Below, piece after piece: positions 21,181-30,687 of a stretch of 64,000 nt of DNA; position 1 is the first letter of the stretch, and every line of letters begins with the position of its first letter. Made by a program: the position numbers and the translations under genes. The notes below the pieces were generated by a model. The model did no database searches, was not told the origin of the DNA, and saw nothing but the letters and a program-made list of their open reading frames with translations. Origin of the DNA: Alopecurus myosuroides. Taxonomy: Eukaryota > Streptophyta > Magnoliopsida > Poales > Poaceae. The DNA is taken from NCBI GenBank assembly GCA_028641055.1, contig CM054057.1, positions 397,962,541-398,026,540 of the forward strand, given 5' to 3'.

Positions 21181-22564
21181 CCTAGTCTTTGAGGAAACCA
21201 AGGAATTCTTTCCTGATAAAATCTTCACGCTCCCAGGGTGCTTCCTCCTCAGAATGATTCGTCCACTGAATCTTAAGGAACTTGAAAGCATTCCTCCTGG
21301 TAGCACGAACATTCTCCTCAAGTACCAGCAGGGGTCGATCACGGTAGGTCAAATCATCGTTGAGGTCAATGGTCTTGAAGTCAATATCTTCGTAAGTGAG
21401 ATTCTACTCAGGTACTTGAAGACACTTCCGGAGCAATGACACGTGAAAAACATTGTGAAAGGCTGACAGCTCTTCAGGTAGCTCCAGTTGATAAGATACC
21501 TCTCCTCGACGGGCTAGGATCTTAAACGGGCCAATATATCGGGTTGCGAGCTTTCCCTTGACGTGAAAACGCTGCATCCCTTTGAGTGGCGTGACACGAA
21601 GGTACACGAAATCTCCGATAGTGAAAGAGACATCACGACGCTTAGTGTCCGCATAACTCTTCTGGCGTGATTGTGTGGCTTTAAGACGGTCACGGATTAA
21701 ATGCACTTGCTCTTCTGCAGCCTTCAGAGTATCAACTCCAAAGATCTGACTGTCTCCTGTTTCAGTCCAGTTCAGAGGGGTACGGCATTTACGACCGTAA
21801 AGTGCTTCAAACGGTGCCATCTGTAGGCTTGACTGATAGCTGTTATTGTAGGAGAACTCTGCGAATGGCAGACAGTCCTCCCATTTAACTCCATAGGACA
21901 AAACACAAGCACGGAGCATGTCCTCCAAGATTTGGTTCACACGCTCTGTCTGTCCATCAGTCGGTGGATGATAGGCTGTGCTAAAGGCTAGCTTGGTTCC
22001 CAGGGCCTCGCGTAACTTTTTCCAGAATCGAGATGTGAACTGTGATCCTCGATCTGACACAATCCTGCTGGGAACTTCGTGTAGGCTGACTATCCGAGAA
22101 ATATAGAGATCAGCAAGCTGGTCTCCACGATATGTGGTCTTGACAGGAATAAAGTGTGCAACTTTGGTGAGCCTGTCAACGACTACCCATATAGAATCAT
22201 TTCCTCGACTGGATCGTGGCAATCCAGTAATAAAGTCCATCCCAACTTCATCCCATTTCCAAACAGGAACTTGCAATGGCTGTAACAAACCAGCGGGACG
22301 CTGATGTCCAGCCTTCACTTGCTGACAAATATGGCACTTGGCTATAAACGAGGCAATATCCTGTTTCATTCCGTGCCACCAAAACTTTTCCTTCAAGTCT
22401 TGATACATTTTGGTTCCTCCAGGGTGAATAGAGTATAAAGTGTCATGAGCCTCAGCCATGATGGTTTGCTTCAACTCAGATTCAGCCGGAACACAAATGC
22501 GTTCTTTATACCATAAGACTCCATCAGAATCAATGGTAAAACCGGCAACTTCTTCTTTCTCCAT
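21181..22564 (-). pseudogene. int: C integrase and chromodomain, split by TAG
   Basis: The block opens after a frameshift near 22560. The zinc module is H40, H47, C77, C80 (SIHPGGTKMYQ then CHICQQVKA). The catalytic triad is D110 (GMDFITG), D171 (VSDRGSQF) and E207 (DGQTERVNQ), all present with the right spacing. The GPF-type C-terminal module (RYIGPFKILARRG) and FHNVFHVSLLRKCL follow. A TAG at 21404-21406 ends the frame; beyond it, in phase, a chromodomain-like segment with RRNAFKFLKIQWTNHSEEE and APWEREDFIRKEF runs to a TAG near 21182. Chromodomains steer chromovirus integrase to chromatin. The stop looks like CAG changed to TAG. Confidence 0.85.
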
Positions 22565-22913
22565 GCGGGTGTTTTATCCCCTCAATTCTCTTCTGGCCCT
22601 TCTGAGCTTCCTTGATTTGATCAACTAGAGTTGGTTGAACGTCCATGGCTTCCAACATGCCATAGCTAACCACTTCAATACCAAGCTGGTCAAGTTCTTT
22701 CCACAACTCCGGTTGTCTGATCTGGATCATGGAATTCAGAGAGACCGGCTCTCGGCTAAGAGCGTCCGCAACAACATTTGCCTTTCCAGGGTGATAGTGG
22801 ATACTGAGATCATAATCCTTGATGAGTTCTATCCAACGGCGTTGCCTCATATTGAGTTCACGCTGTGTGAAGATATACTTCAAACTCTTATGATCCGTAT
22901 AGATTTCACACCT
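22530..22913 (-). pseudogene. C RNase H, C-terminal part
   Basis: It continues in phase from the RT block after an in-frame TAA at 22914-22916. It shows [32 protein letters not shown] and [12 protein letters not shown], the usual end of gypsy RNase H, followed by the linker to integrase. A single-base frameshift near 22565 separates it from the integrase block. Confidence 0.85.
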
Positions 22914-25136
22914 TTATCCGATAAGGAAATGTCGCCATGATTTGAGAGCATGCACAACAGCAGCAAGCTCTAAGTCATGGGTAGGATAATTCATCTCATG
23001 AGGTCTCAACTGGCGTGAGATGAATGAGATGACCTTTCCTTCTTGCATGAGAATGCTCCCAAGTCGAAGCTTAGAAGCATCACAATACACATCGAAACTC
23101 TTGGAGACATCCGGCATGATGAGTACCGGGGCTGTCACCAATCGATTCTTCAGCTCTTGAAAACTCTCAGCACGTTTGTCCGTCCAAACGAACTTGCTAT
23201 CCTTCTTGAGCAACTGTGTGAGTGTTCTGGCTATACTGGAAAATCCTTGAACAAACTTGCGATAATATCCGGCTAATCCCAGAAAAGATCTGACTTCAGT
23301 CTGATTAGTCGGGGCAGCCCGATTAGCGACAGACTGAACCAGAGCAGGGTCAACAGAGATTCCACCTCCGGATACCACATGTCCAAGAAATCCAACTTCC
23401 TTCAACCAGAATTGGCACTTGCTGAACTTAGCATACAGTTGATGCTGTCGAAGTGTTCCGAGGACAATTCTCAGATGTTCTTCGTGTTCGGCTTCGCTCT
23501 TGGAGTAAATAAGAATGTCGTCAATGAAAACCACGACAAACTTGTCCAAGCATTCCATGAAAACCTTATTCATAAGATTCATGAAGTAGGCTGGGGCATT
23601 GGTTAGACTGAACGACATTACGGTGTACTCATACAACCCGTAACGTGTGGTGAAGGCGGTCTTTGGAATATCAGTCTCACGAACCTTCAACTGATGATAA
23701 CCAGTACGAAGATCGATCTTTGAGAAGATTCTTGCCCCATTTAGCTGGTCAAACAGGTCTTCTATTTTGGGCAGCGGGTACTTGTTCTTGATGGTAACAT
23801 CATTCAACTTACGGTAATCCACACATAGACGTGAGGAACCGTCCCGCTTGTCCACAAAAATGACAGGTGATCCCCATGGTGATGCACTAGGGAGAATCAA
23901 ACCTTTCCTTAACATGTCCTCCAGCTGCTTCTTCAACTCATCAAGCTCCTTCGGGTTCATCCGGTACGGTTTCTGTGCTATAGGTCCGGTACCGGGTATC
24001 AACTCAATCACAAACTCGATATCCCGATCAGGCGGCATACCGGGTAGTTCATCAGGAAACACATCCGGGTATTCACATACTACCGGAACTTCCTCAAGTG
24101 CAGGTGTGGCTATACCAGTGTGGCAGTGGGTCTCGGACCTTGACTTGGTTGCGGCGAAGGCAACTCTTTCCCCATCACTGGCAGTCAATGATATGGACTT
24201 TCCGGTGCAATCAATCACACCTTGGTACTTGGTAATCCAATTCATGCCTAGTACCACCTCTATCCCTTGGGATCCCAGCACTATGAGGTGGGCATGAAAA
24301 GTTTTCCCTTGTATGTCCAGGGGTACCTCATTGCAAACAAGGTTGGCTTGGGTACTAGTTCCAGGTATTTGGACTAACATGGGTTGGTGCATACGGGTAT
24401 GCTTCATACCACTTCTCTCAGCAAAAGGCTTTGTAACATAGGAATGTGATGCACCCGAATCAAACAATACTGCAGCAGGTACAGAGTTGACAGGAAACGT
24501 ACCCATCACCATGTCTGGCGCATCCTGAACTTCCTCAGCAGTGACGTGATTCAGATACCCCTTGGTCCTAGTCTGCTTCCTGGGTGCTGAGGCATGAGTC
24601 ATCTTGGTAGCATTGTTCTGGGTTGATGCAGCAGTCTTGGTTGGGCACTCCCGTGCAAAGTGTCCTTCCTTTCCACAGGTGAAACAGGTTAAGCTAGGTT
24701 TGGTGCCTTGGGTTGGCTTGGCAGCATGGTTGGGTTTGTGTCCATTTCCATTCCCATTTCCACTGCCTCCAGGCTTGGGTGTGTATGTCACACGGTTGTT
24801 GTTGTTGTTGTGGTGGTTGTTGTGGCTGTTGTGGTGGTTGTGGTTGTGGCTATGGTTGTTATGGTGGTTCCTTGGCGCAAAGGTAGGCGCCCTGTGGGGT
24901 GGCGGCCTGGTATAAGGGGTTGGGCGGTTTCTGGGTGCACTTGGTCCTCCTTGGAACTGCATCTTCCTTTTCCGGTTCTCAAAGACATTCTCCCTCTTGT
25001 GTTCCATCATCATGGCGGCATCTGCGAGTGACTCCAGATCCTCAAAGGGGATGACCACAAGGGTACACTGCAACTCATCGTGCAGCCCATTCAGAAACCT
25101 TTCCTTCTTCTTGGCTTCAGTATTGACCTCATCTGG
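22914..25136 (-). pseudogene. gag-pol: C gag end, zinc knuckle, protease, RT and RNase H start
   Basis: The frame is open over 719 codons from Met 25073 and continues upstream in phase to the D insertion at 25136. Counting from that Met: a His/Asn-rich linker (residues about 68-93), CCHC zinc knuckle C130-C143 ([14 protein letters not shown]), protease active site DSG at 205-207 ([12 protein letters not shown]), RT from about 340 with active site FIDD at 516-519, then the RNase H start ([13 protein letters not shown]). All catalytic motifs are present. The frame ends at a TAA (22914-22916) in RNase H. The gag N-terminal half is on the far side of D at 39032-39586, and the frame is continuous across the insertion when one TSD copy is ignored. 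Confidence 0.88.
25132..25136. other. Left TSD of element D (TCTGG)
   Basis: TCTGG precedes TGTAACATCC and recurs at 39027-39031 after GTGCGACA. Confidence 0.92.
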
Positions 25137-25742
25137 TGTAACATCCCAAGTATGAAAACAATCCCATTTGCTTTGTTTCTGGTTAAATTTAAGTCTTGCA
25201 TCATGTCATCATAATGCATTCATGGGTGCAATTTCAAATTTCAAATAAATTCAAATCAACATGTTTCACACTTGGTCTGTTACAACTTTTGAAATAAAAC
25301 ATCCAAATCAAATAATTCAATTGTTTTCCAAAATTGTGAGTTGAAATGAATTTTGCAAATGGTTCTAATAATTTTTTCTATTATCAATCCCAAAATGCCA
25401 TTTCAATTTTTAAAGTCAAATAATTTGAAATCCCAAAAATTTCAGAACAAAAACTTGTGAATCTGAACATTTTGGAAAAGGGCAATTCATAAAAATTATT
25501 GTTATAATTTTCATGCCCCATTTTCCTTTCTTTCTCCTCTTTTCTTTTCTACAAAAAAAAGGAAAAAAAAGAAAGAAAAAAAAGGGGAGGCAGCTAGGCC
25601 AGCCAACAGGCCGGCCCAGGCCACCTACAACCCCCCAAAACAGGCCCAAGCGCCTCCCATCGTTGTCGTCTTCTTCCTCTGTACGGAGACAGAGAAAGGG
25701 AGCTCCTCCCACACTTGCAGCTCCCCACCTGCTCCCTCCTCC

Positions 25743-25750
25743 TATAAAGC
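25743..25750 (+). promoter_or_regulatory. Putative TATA box of D LTR
   Basis: TATAAAGC is followed about 30 bp later by the GC-rich leader beginning with CCCTAGCCCTC. The 3' LTR has the same site at 35671-35678. The context resembles a grass core promoter. Confidence 0.65.
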
Positions 25751-26479
25751 CACCCCCGAGGGTAACCCTAGCCCTCTCCTCCATCTCCTGCCGCCGCCGC
25801 CACTTTTTCCCCTCTCTTTCCCTCCTGCATCTCTTCGTTTTTCTGAATTTCGGAGGAGAACACCGGGGTGGTTTCAGAGCACGAGCAGCCATGGAGCCCC
25901 TCTGAGCTGGCTAGGAGCGGAAATCGGACCACCCCGGGCACGTCCTCCTCCTCGTCACCACAGCCGAGCCCGGAGAGCAGCAGGACAACCCCGCCGTGCA
26001 CGTCTTCCTCCCGGCCGAAACTGAACTTCGGCGATTTCCGTCGCCCTCTGTCTTCCCCGAGCCGAACGACGACTCCGAGCACCCTACGTGAGCTTCCCCT
26101 CTCCGTTCCCGCCGAGAAGCAGCATTTTTTTTCGCGTCCGTGTCAATGCCGTCACTGTCGGAGGCCCAGGCTGTATGCCTTGGTCGCCATGGGCAAGCGG
26201 TAGGCTCTGCCTGGGTGCTGTCCGTGCATGCGCAACACGCCCATGCCACGCAACACCCGCTCGCCATCCGGGCACACACGGGACATCCGTCCCTCGCACC
26301 ACACCACCCACCGCACGCCGTGTCGCGCCGCATCGACGCAGAACCCCGAGCGCCTCGCTGCTTTGGTCCACGCCGTCGTGGCTTCCACCGTTCGTCTGAA
26401 TTCTGAATCTTTCAGATTCAGATTTCAGTTAACCCGCTCCTTACACTCAAAAATACACCGAGCGTAGTGCATACAAGAA

Positions 26480-26560
26480 AGCAGTAACAACCCAGTGGTT
26501 AGCACCCCACGCTCGACCACGCTGGTCGCGAGTTCGATTTCCCCCCCGCGGCGGAATTCT
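26480..26560 (+). repeat. tRNA-like (SINE-like) stretch inside D LTR
   Basis: CCCAGTGGTTAGCAC resembles a tRNA D-arm/A box, and GCGAGTTCGATTTCCCCC about 30 bp later resembles a B box. Such spacing is typical of tRNA-derived SINE heads in grasses. The same stretch is in the 3' LTR at about 36412-36485. The anticodon and acceptor stems do not pair properly, so it is not a working tRNA gene. Confidence 0.45.
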
Positions 26561-27250
26561 TTTGGAGAATTTTCCTCCATACCGCGTGGCCCACTTGTCA
26601 TGCACGTAGAAGCCCAGTCAGCCTCCACACACGCGCCACCTCGGCGCCAGCATGGCCTGGTCCCACTGTCAGCCTCTCTGGCTGTGGTGCAGGAAGTAGA
26701 TCGGGATCCCAGATCCAGATCTGGAACTTTTTATCAAGACCAAGTCCCTGGAAATTACAGATTGGTCCCTGTATTTTCAAATCCAATTTGGGCAAATAAA
26801 ATATGTATTCTATTCAAAATTTCCTATAGATTTCAAATAGGCAATTCGTTTCCTGTTTTGAGCAAATAAAGTTGGTGCACTAATTCAATACTTTAATTCC
26901 ATCTTTTAAATTGCAAAATTCATAATTAATTATTTAAAATTCCAAATTTGACAAATGAGGTATCAATTGGAAGCTAAAGTTGTTTTCTTGCTGTTTTCAT
27001 CATTCATCATGCATGTAATCACTTCAACTTAATGTTTACTTGTAATTCTTTTAATTCATTAATATTACATATGGGTAATTCCCAAATGCAATTTAAATTA
27101 CTATTGGGCCCATTTAAAATTGCTCTTATGTCCTTTATCATTAAATTGATGCATATAATAAAATGTCATGCATCATCCCATGTTTGTGCATTATGCCATG
27201 TTATTGATTGTCCGTCTCTCTTCGTTGTTTGTTTGCTTCTTCTCGAATAG

Positions 27251-28607
27251 ACGACGACATTGAGGCAGACGAGGTTTACGATTCCACTTCAGAGGAGTTA
27301 GCCCAGTACCAGGCTACTGAGTTTGCAGGCAAGTATTCACTCACCTGAACTATTGTGTCCGTTCCACACTTGATACCGATACTTTCCGTTGTCTAATCTG
27401 CTAGCCTTATGATTCGTTGCTTGTGTTCCGATCCTATCACTTGTTATCCTGTAACCCTGAAATAGCCTCTCCTCTACACCTATAACCCTGTTGCTTGTTG
27501 GCCTGTGTCTTACTAGCATGCTTAGGGTTGTTTGTGCTCGAGTCTGATGTCCGTTATTTCTTTTACCATATTTATTATGTTCTGGGGGCTCGATATTTAA
27601 ACAACAACCTGTTAATGTTTGAGGTAATAATAATTTGATGATAAGGCACCGGCAGGAGGCCGGGTATGGTTTTGAGGCCTGCTAGTGTCGAACTCAGGAA
27701 AAGTTCTTGTCCTCTAGATCCATGATGAGCGCGCTAACCGCATGTGGGAAGCGTGTATGGGCGCCCCCCCGCAATTCTGATTCGATTCGCATCTCGCCCA
27801 AATCGCCACATTTAGTTCGGGCTTTCCATTTGATGCACGCATATGCAGGTACGAACCCTTGGCGCCAGGGTGGAACTTTTGTAGTCGGCATTTAGGGCGG
27901 CGTGGTCTTGCAGAGCTATGAGGGTCCCCCTTTTCTTCGTGGGGGCTCGATTAGCCGCGCACGCACATCACGTGGTTCTTTGGGCTTGATGCAAAGAAGA
28001 GTTGGGTTGTGTTGAGTGGCCTGCTTGGTGGGTTTGATCCCCGCCTGGCGGGTTATTTTTACGTGTACGGCCAAATTGGTGCATCCCTGCAGGGTTAAAT
28101 CTTCTCGAGAAGCCGTGTTGTCCGCGGTTATGGATGACTTGGTGATAGGGCTGGCTAACAAGGATTAGACAACTTACACCTAATTATTAATAATGTGACT
28201 AGTAATAGGCATATTTACACAATAACCTGAACCTTCATTAATCCAATCGTGTGGGTTATCCTCGGATTGCTTCTTTGGATAAGGGGCGAGATCCAGGATG
28301 GGTTTGTTTGAGGTTAGTGGTAGCTGGCTCCGATGCGCTATCTTATCCCTTTCTTTTAGCCGGATGTTGTAGCGTGTCTCTGTAGTTGGTTAGTGCAGCC
28401 CGCTGCCGCACCTTTGTGTCACCTATCTTCGTTGAATCCAAAGCATCTGTACTTGGTGTTGTCGGGTACAATTTGGTATCTTGTGCGTCTTGCTTGCCAA
28501 TACTCGTCCGTACTGACCCCTTTGGGGCTGCTGGTTCTGCAGACTACGTTTCCGAGGATCCCCATGGTGGCTACTACGTGGAGTATGACGAGGCTGCTGA
28601 CGAGTAG
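27251..28607 (+). CDS. Possible split acidic ORF inside D LTR
   Basis: A first exon-like segment (27251-27328) follows the acceptor pattern TTCTCGAATAG and encodes DDIEADEVYDSTSEEL and more. It ends at AG|GCAAGT, a good GC-AG type donor. After 1214 bp, GGTTCTGCAG at 28542 is a good acceptor, and the second segment (28543-28607) encodes YVSEDPHGGYYVEYDEAADE before TAG. The reading phase is kept across this candidate intron. The same sites are in the 3' LTR (about 37201-38557). No start codon is evident upstream. The acidic, Tyr-containing end parallels that in the C LTR. Function is unknown; splicing is inferred only. Confidence 0.4.
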
Positions 28608-29078
28608 ATAGCGGACCCGGGCAGGATCCGAGACTTTGTGGATGGGCTCCGTTCTTTTCGTTTCCGGCCTCTTAGGCCTATTTGGATCTTGTCTGTACCC
28701 AGACACTTTGGATGCTTCCGCTGTGATGTAATGATGACTTGTTGGGACTTGTGTCCTCTACATGACTGTAATTGCTATCTCTGCTCTAGTGAGAGATTTT
28801 GCCACTTATTTCTATTTCTTTGTGTCTTAGAGATTTGTTGTGATATCACTTGTTCAAATGTCGTTGACGTACCATGTGTGTATGCTATGAAGCACATCAA
28901 TGGAAGTATTCGGATTCCTATTGGATGGTTTCACAGACGATGAATAGTAGAGGATGGTTGTCACACGTTTACGTGTTGGCCTACTCATATTGAGATGCGG
29001 GTGCAGGTAGGCCCCGTAAGCCAATTATCTACTGTTTAGCGGGCTGTGTGTATCCTCTAGAAGTCCGGGTGCGACAAA

Positions 29079-29092
29079 TGGTATCAGAGCCT
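29079..29092 (+). other. D primer binding site (initiator tRNA-Met type)
   Basis: TGGTATCAGAGCC begins two bases after the LTR end, the canonical plant gypsy primer site for initiator tRNA-Met. Confidence 0.9.
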
Positions 29093-29618
29093 GTCTGCTT
29101 GTAGGATCCCTTTTACTGGTTGCAGTTGAGTCTAGAAACTATTTTGTAGCTATATAGGAAAAAGGAAACGTAAGAGTAGGAATTCTGTTCTTTTATTTCT
29201 TTCCCCACCCACCCTCCCTTTTTCTGGTAAGGAAGTGCAACGTTGTTTTCTCTTCTCATCTAAACTTTCAAGTTAGGATTTCACGTATCCTGGTTTCTCT
29301 AGGATAGTTATATCTACTAGACCATAGGAATGGAGGTGGTTGTGACATGATTTTCATGTTGCCTACACACGATTGAGAACGGAGGCACATAAACCCCTGG
29401 AAGCAGATCCTCTATTCCTTAAGCAGTAGATATTGATCCTCTAGAAGCCCGGATGGGTTTTTCTGTAGTACCTCAGGAGTGTTTGGTCTCGTGTTTCCCA
29501 AATGTTGCTTCGATATCCTGTTCTTCTCAAGATCCTTTTCGTCCGTTGAAACCTTGTTGTTGCTTGCCACTTCAGTTCTTCTACCGGCGTCTAATCAAAG
29601 CTTCCCCAATCATCTGCA
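29093..29618 (+). other. D leader before the pre-gag ORF
   Basis: About 526 bp with no supported coding sequence. AATCATCTGCAG just before the ATG at 29619 resembles a splice acceptor, so part of this leader may be removed as an intron. Confidence 0.5.
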
Positions 29619-30436
29619 GATGGATCTCAGGTTCTACCCGCAGGTGGTTCGTATGACTCGTTGTGAGAGCACTACCGGTTATCCGGAGAGGCTGAGAGAC
29701 ATGGTCACTTTTCTGGGTTTCCGTTGGGCACCAGAGTACCAGGTCTACGAGCAGCAGCGAGAGTTTGAGCAGACCTACTACCAGGCTATCGTCTACATTC
29801 TGTCAGATGATGGCATGAGCGTAGTCCACCGCTACGATGCAGTGGGTTCCACAGTGGATATGGCTGTGCAGCAGGCAGCTTATGTGAGCCTCACCGTACT
29901 TCGTGCTGACTACTGGGGATTTGACGATTCTATTTATCGCCACATTCCCCCGTGGTTACATCACTTCGGAGGGAGCTCACTTCACTCTCTACGACAACTT
30001 GGACGTTTACGAGCATGATAAATCCAGGCTGCACATCACCGCTCAGTTTGTGAGACACAGTGACGCAGTGGCCCGCACACTATCTCAGGAGTTGGCTTCA
30101 GTCAGAGAGCAGCTTTACCTTGCTTTGACTCGTCTGGCGACTTACACCACAGACTTTGTTGGAGACGAGCGCTTTGCACGTTTCGATCAGCCAGTTGGGC
30201 GTCGTCTGCCAGATGCTGGAGGTTACGAGCCAATCAGAGGTCCACTCCTTAACCTTGGTGCTGGTTACACTGGGATTCCCCGCTTTGGAGCACAGGGAGT
30301 CGACGCTATGTACTTCACCACGCCTAGAGTCGGTCTCAGAGCACGTCAGATCTACGTGGATCGTCGTTCCACCTACTTTCGTGGGCGTAGTCCTCACCGT
30401 ACCTCTCGCCGTACTCCTCGCCGCCGTCCTGCGTGA
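29619..30436 (+). pseudogene. D pre-gag ORF, one frameshift
   Basis: The ORF lies between PBS and gag on the element's sense strand. The first part starts at ATG 29619 (MDLRFYPQVVRMTRCESTTG) and reads to about 29950 in one frame; near a run of five C (29945-29951) the coding character moves to the frame that continues to TGA 30436. The second part contains a helical segment rich in Ala/Leu (VARTLSQELASVREQLYLAL), a possible coiled coil, and a very basic end (SPHRTSRRTPRRRPA). It has no gag, protease or RT motif. Element C has an ORF in the same position (39924-40799). Extra ORFs are known in plant gypsy elements; I do not recognise this one. Confidence 0.6.
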
Positions 30437-30687
30437 TGAGCATGGGAGTACCGATGTATCCATTCTTAGCTATGTTTAGTTATCATTTGGTATTCGAACC
30501 ATTTATGGTGTGTTGGATATTCTGATGTACTTGAACATGTGATGGTGTACCTTTTGGTTATCTATTCATGCGTCAGAGTAATCTCTCTTTCGGTTGCCAA
30601 GTCTATCCTTTTCTATTGTTGTGCTAAAATGCATTTCCATTCAGGACGCCGCCAACAAGGAACACCACGCCTGAGCCACCGCCAATC

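Larger units (their letters stand above)
25137..29076 (+). repeat. D 5' LTR
   Basis: It starts TGTAACATCCC and ends GGGTGCGACA. A TATA-like TATAAAGC lies at 25743-25750, then a GC-rich leader (25760-26450), a tRNA-like stretch (26480-26560), an AT-rich intron-like region, and exon-like coding segments at 27251-27328 and 28543-28607. Open frames in the GC-rich leader exist on both strands and have no recognisable domain. Confidence 0.93.

Noticed and set aside
24708..25031. Val/Gly-rich plus-strand protein
   Set aside because: It is the reverse reading of C gag's His/Asn repeat and zinc-knuckle region.
25513..26406. Several overlapping open frames in the GC-rich part of the D LTR, on both strands (repeated at 35454-36335)
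   Set aside because: They are long because GC-rich DNA has few stops; they are proline/arginine/serine-rich on all frames, have no domain, and overlap on both strands.
26480..26560. A functional tRNA gene
   Set aside because: Only A- and B-box-like parts are present; the acceptor and anticodon stems do not pair.
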